From Pseudomonadota bacterium (lineage in GTDB: Bacteria; Desulfobacterota; GWC2-55-46; JADFVP01), in NCBI GenBank assembly GCA_015222595.1, contig JADFVP010000006.1, positions 1-22,602 of the forward strand: a stretch of DNA of 22,602 bases, given 5' to 3'. Positions within the stretch are counted from its first letter, which is position 1. The number at the start of each line of letters is the position of its first letter. Positions 21,035 to 22,602 of the stretch are shown one piece after another. The notes beneath the pieces were generated by a model. That model searched no databases. It saw nothing but the letters and a program-made list of their open reading frames with translations, and was not told the DNA's origin. A program made the translations under genes and the position numbers.

Positions 21035-22327
21035 ATGCCCCTTAAAAGATCGACAAGCCTTAAAAGCAGCTTGACCGGGCTCTTTAAAGCCTCTGTTCAA
21101 AGAGCGACCTCTCAGGCAGCCCGCCTGAAGAGAAACCTCTCTACCGTGCTGGCCACCTCGGTACTCCTGCTCTTCTTCCTCTATATACCCTTTATACACG
21201 GGCCCCTGAACGCCGGGATCATCCATAGCGATTCTACGGCTCCTCAGGTGGCTACAAAGAGCTACATAAATCCGAGCAGCACACCACCGGCAGCCACGCC
21301 CTATATCGCCGCCACCCCCTCTGCCATTGTCCAAGAACCGGCCCCAACAACAGTGGCAGAGCATACAAAGCCGGCGTCTACCGTGCCAAACGTACTTGGC
21401 GCAGAGAAGATACGGCTCGGCGAACTGAATAAAGACCTTGAGAACGGCCCCCTGCCCCTGACCCATGAGCTGCATCGGGAAGAGAGCGTCAAAAGCGCAA
21501 AACACCAGAGAGGCGACTCAGCATGGAGCCACGCCCCTGTGTCCCTCGCCTCGCCACCGGACGTGACCCGTGGCGCAAAGAACAAGTACTTGCTCTCTAT
21601 AACCTTCGACGGCGGCTACTCGGCCTCCGAGGCTGGGGTAGTACTCGATGAACTGAGAAAGCGCGGCATAAAGACCACTATCTTCCTCTCCGGCACCTTC
21701 ATGAACCTCCACCCCGACGTAACGGTACGCATAGTAGAGGACGGCCACGAGGTCGGCAACCACACCGCCACCCATCCGCATCTTACGGACTACGCCTCTA
21801 CCTATACCCACAAGACTCTAAAGAGCATGAACAGGACGAAGCTCTTAGAGGAGCTGCGAGGAGCCGAAAAGCTCTTCACATCTATCACCGGCACCAGCAT
21901 GGCCCCTCTCTGGAGAGCCCCTTACGGCGAGGTCAACAGAGAGCTTAGAGCATGGGCCTTTGAGTTCGGTTACCTCCACATCGGCTGGACCTATGAGAAC
22001 AGCACGAAAGAGAGCCTCGACACGCTCGACTGGGTCTCGGAGCCCTCTTCGCGTTTCTACCTCAGCGCCAACGAGATACTAGAGCGCGTAACCGGCTTCG
22101 GCAAAGAGAGCGGCGGGGCCGGAGGAGGCATAATCCTGATGCATCTCGGAACCCAGAGAAAGTCCGATAGGGCAAGTTCCGTACTCGGCGAGATGCTCGA
22201 TGAACTGAGGGGACGGGGCTACCGCTTTGTCAAGGTCTCGACCATGCTCAACGGTAACAGCGCGCTCAAGACCGCATTTAGAAGAAAATCCGTCCGCTCA
22301 TACAAGAAGCTCTCCAAAATCCGGTAG
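21035..22327 (+). CDS. Membrane-anchored polysaccharide deacetylase (CE4, NodB domain) with TFDGG variant
   Basis: A 430-residue type II membrane protein. A basic N terminus precedes one span (about 35-55). A Pro/Thr/Ala-rich linker (about 65-170) carries the NodB domain into the periplasm. Motif 1 reads TFDGG (190-194) instead of TFDDG: Asp192 is kept, but the next residue, normally the metal-binding Asp, is Gly193. Motif 2 is intact (NHTATHPHL, with His243 and His247), as are motif 3 (RAPY, 294-297) and the late His (ILMHLG, His370). It would remove N-acetyl groups from peptidoglycan or an exported glycan. The start is uncertain: ATG 21035 has no SD, and an in-frame TTG (20984) and GTG (20987) would add 16-17 residues. 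It is divergent from usp. Confidence 0.85.
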   Translation: MPLKRSTSLKSSLTGLFKASVQRATSQAARLKRNLSTVLATSVLLLFFLYIPFIHGPLNAGIIHSDSTAPQVATKSYINPSSTPPAATPYIAATPSAIVQEPAPTTVAEHTKPASTVPNVLGAEKIRLGELNKDLENGPLPLTHELHREESVKSAKHQRGDSAWSHAPVSLASPPDVTRGAKNKYLLSITFDGGYSASEAGVVLDELRKRGIKTTIFLSGTFMNLHPDVTVRIVEDGHEVGNHTATHPHLTDYASTYTHKTLKSMNRTKLLEELRGAEKLFTSITGTSMAPLWRAPYGEVNRELRAWAFEFGYLHIGWTYENSTKESLDTLDWVSEPSSRFYLSANEILERVTGFGKESGGAGGGIILMHLGTQRKSDRASSVLGEMLDELRGRGYRFVKVSTMLNGNSALKTAFRRKSVRSYKKLSKIR

Positions 22328-22399
22328 CGTTCTCCTGCCACCCCCGCACCGTTTTTAGCCAAAAACCCCCTCCGCACATATACACTACGCCTTAATATC

Positions 22400-22408
22400 T
22401 GCTATAAT
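22400..22408 (+). promoter_or_regulatory. Extended -10 promoter candidate
   Basis: TGCTATAAT combines an exact TATAAT with the TGn extension, which can work without a -35 box. A separate TTGACA at 22425-22430 has only TATAGC at a long 19-nt spacing. Either would serve the gene that begins at 22491. Confidence 0.5.
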
Positions 22409-22490
22409 TAAGTATTCAACTAAATTGACATGCCGTTTAGCGACCTATGTATAGCCATGACGCCCTCAACTCAAAGACCGGCAAAAGAGC

Positions 22491-22602
22491 ATGACTGACA
22501 CCAACAAGAGCAAAGAAGAGCTTCTAGAAGAGGTCCGGGCGCTGCGCGCTCGCATCTCGGCCATAGAGGCCGAGAGCACCCCTGACCAGACCGCTCTTAA
22601 AA
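22491..22602 (+). CDS. N-terminal part of a gene cut by the window end
   Basis: ATG 22491 opens a frame of 37 codons that runs off the window. It begins MTDTNKSKEELLEEVRALRA and continues as a heptad-like helix (RISAIEAEST). Such a KEELLEEVRALRARI start is common before PAS domains in sensor kinases, but the signalling part is not in the window, so no function is assigned. The SD is weak (AAAGAG). Confidence 0.55.
   Translation, partial: MTDTNKSKEELLEEVRALRARISAIEAESTPDQTALK

Noticed and set aside
20867..21505. 213-residue N-terminal extension of the universal stress protein
   Set aside because: It overlaps the deacetylase gene and both promoters; the SD and Usp fold fix the start at 20866.
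22349..22364. GTTTTT-agcc-AAAAAC hairpin after the deacetylase gene
   Set aside because: The stem is almost all A-T and no T-run follows, so it is not a convincing terminator.

Overview
This is a chromosomal window from a Gram-negative, moderately GC-rich bacterium, probably a deltaproteobacterial-type lineage (Desulfobacterota or a neighbour). The evidence is a Tat system, periplasmic and surface-glycan genes, a cytochrome b, housekeeping argS and gyrB, and a common use of ATA for Ile. The lineage is inferred and cannot be fixed from the window. No insertion sequence, integrase, phage gene or CRISPR array is visible. Several genes appear to start at TTG behind good Shine-Dalgarno (SD) sequences, and genes are closely packed with overlapping ends.

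Layout. (1) 1-2020: argS, then tRNA-His(GTG) with its own promoter and a strong terminator. (2) 2020-4830: a long non-coding leader followed by a two-gene unit that strongly resembles darA-darB, the flavodoxin-like aromatase and KAS III-like ketosynthase of dialkylresorcinol/cyclohexanedione synthesis. (3) 4905-6626 (minus): a multi-membrane-span GT-C-like protein with C-terminal TPRs, TMTC-like in architecture. (4) 6773-11201: a promoter, three overlapping genes (GT9 heptosyltransferase-like, zinc-ribbon SAM methyltransferase, 713-residue membrane GT-C-like protein) and a terminator; this is a surface-glycan operon. (5) 11222-11308 (minus): an unlisted 28-codon membrane microprotein gene with an ideal SD, sharing the bidirectional terminator. 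(6) 11535-13200: an orphan di-haem cytochrome b561-like protein, a degenerate PilZ-like protein and an 86-residue two-span membrane protein with a promoter containing a perfect palindrome. (7) 13576-17215: gyrB and a NYN-nuclease/cold-shock-domain fusion, ending in a 20-bp perfect palindromic terminator. (8) 20866-17299 (minus): one likely operon from a good promoter, usp - tatB - tatC - a membrane-anchored dCache protein ending in a CheD-like deamidase domain. (9) 21035-22602: a membrane-anchored CE4 polysaccharide deacetylase with a TFDGG variant motif, then the start of another gene that runs off the window.

The most unusual item is the dCache-CheD-like fusion. The CheD signature T-x-G-x-x-[ST]-C plus a downstream His is present at almost the same spacing as in chemotaxis CheD. 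However, there is no second membrane span, so the enzyme-like domain is predicted to lie outside the cytoplasm, and its gene sits directly behind the Tat translocase genes. Other points of interest are the TatB with a histone-H1-like Lys/Ala tail, the NYN-CSD fusion, the microprotein, and the darAB pair with its odd SD-bearing leader.
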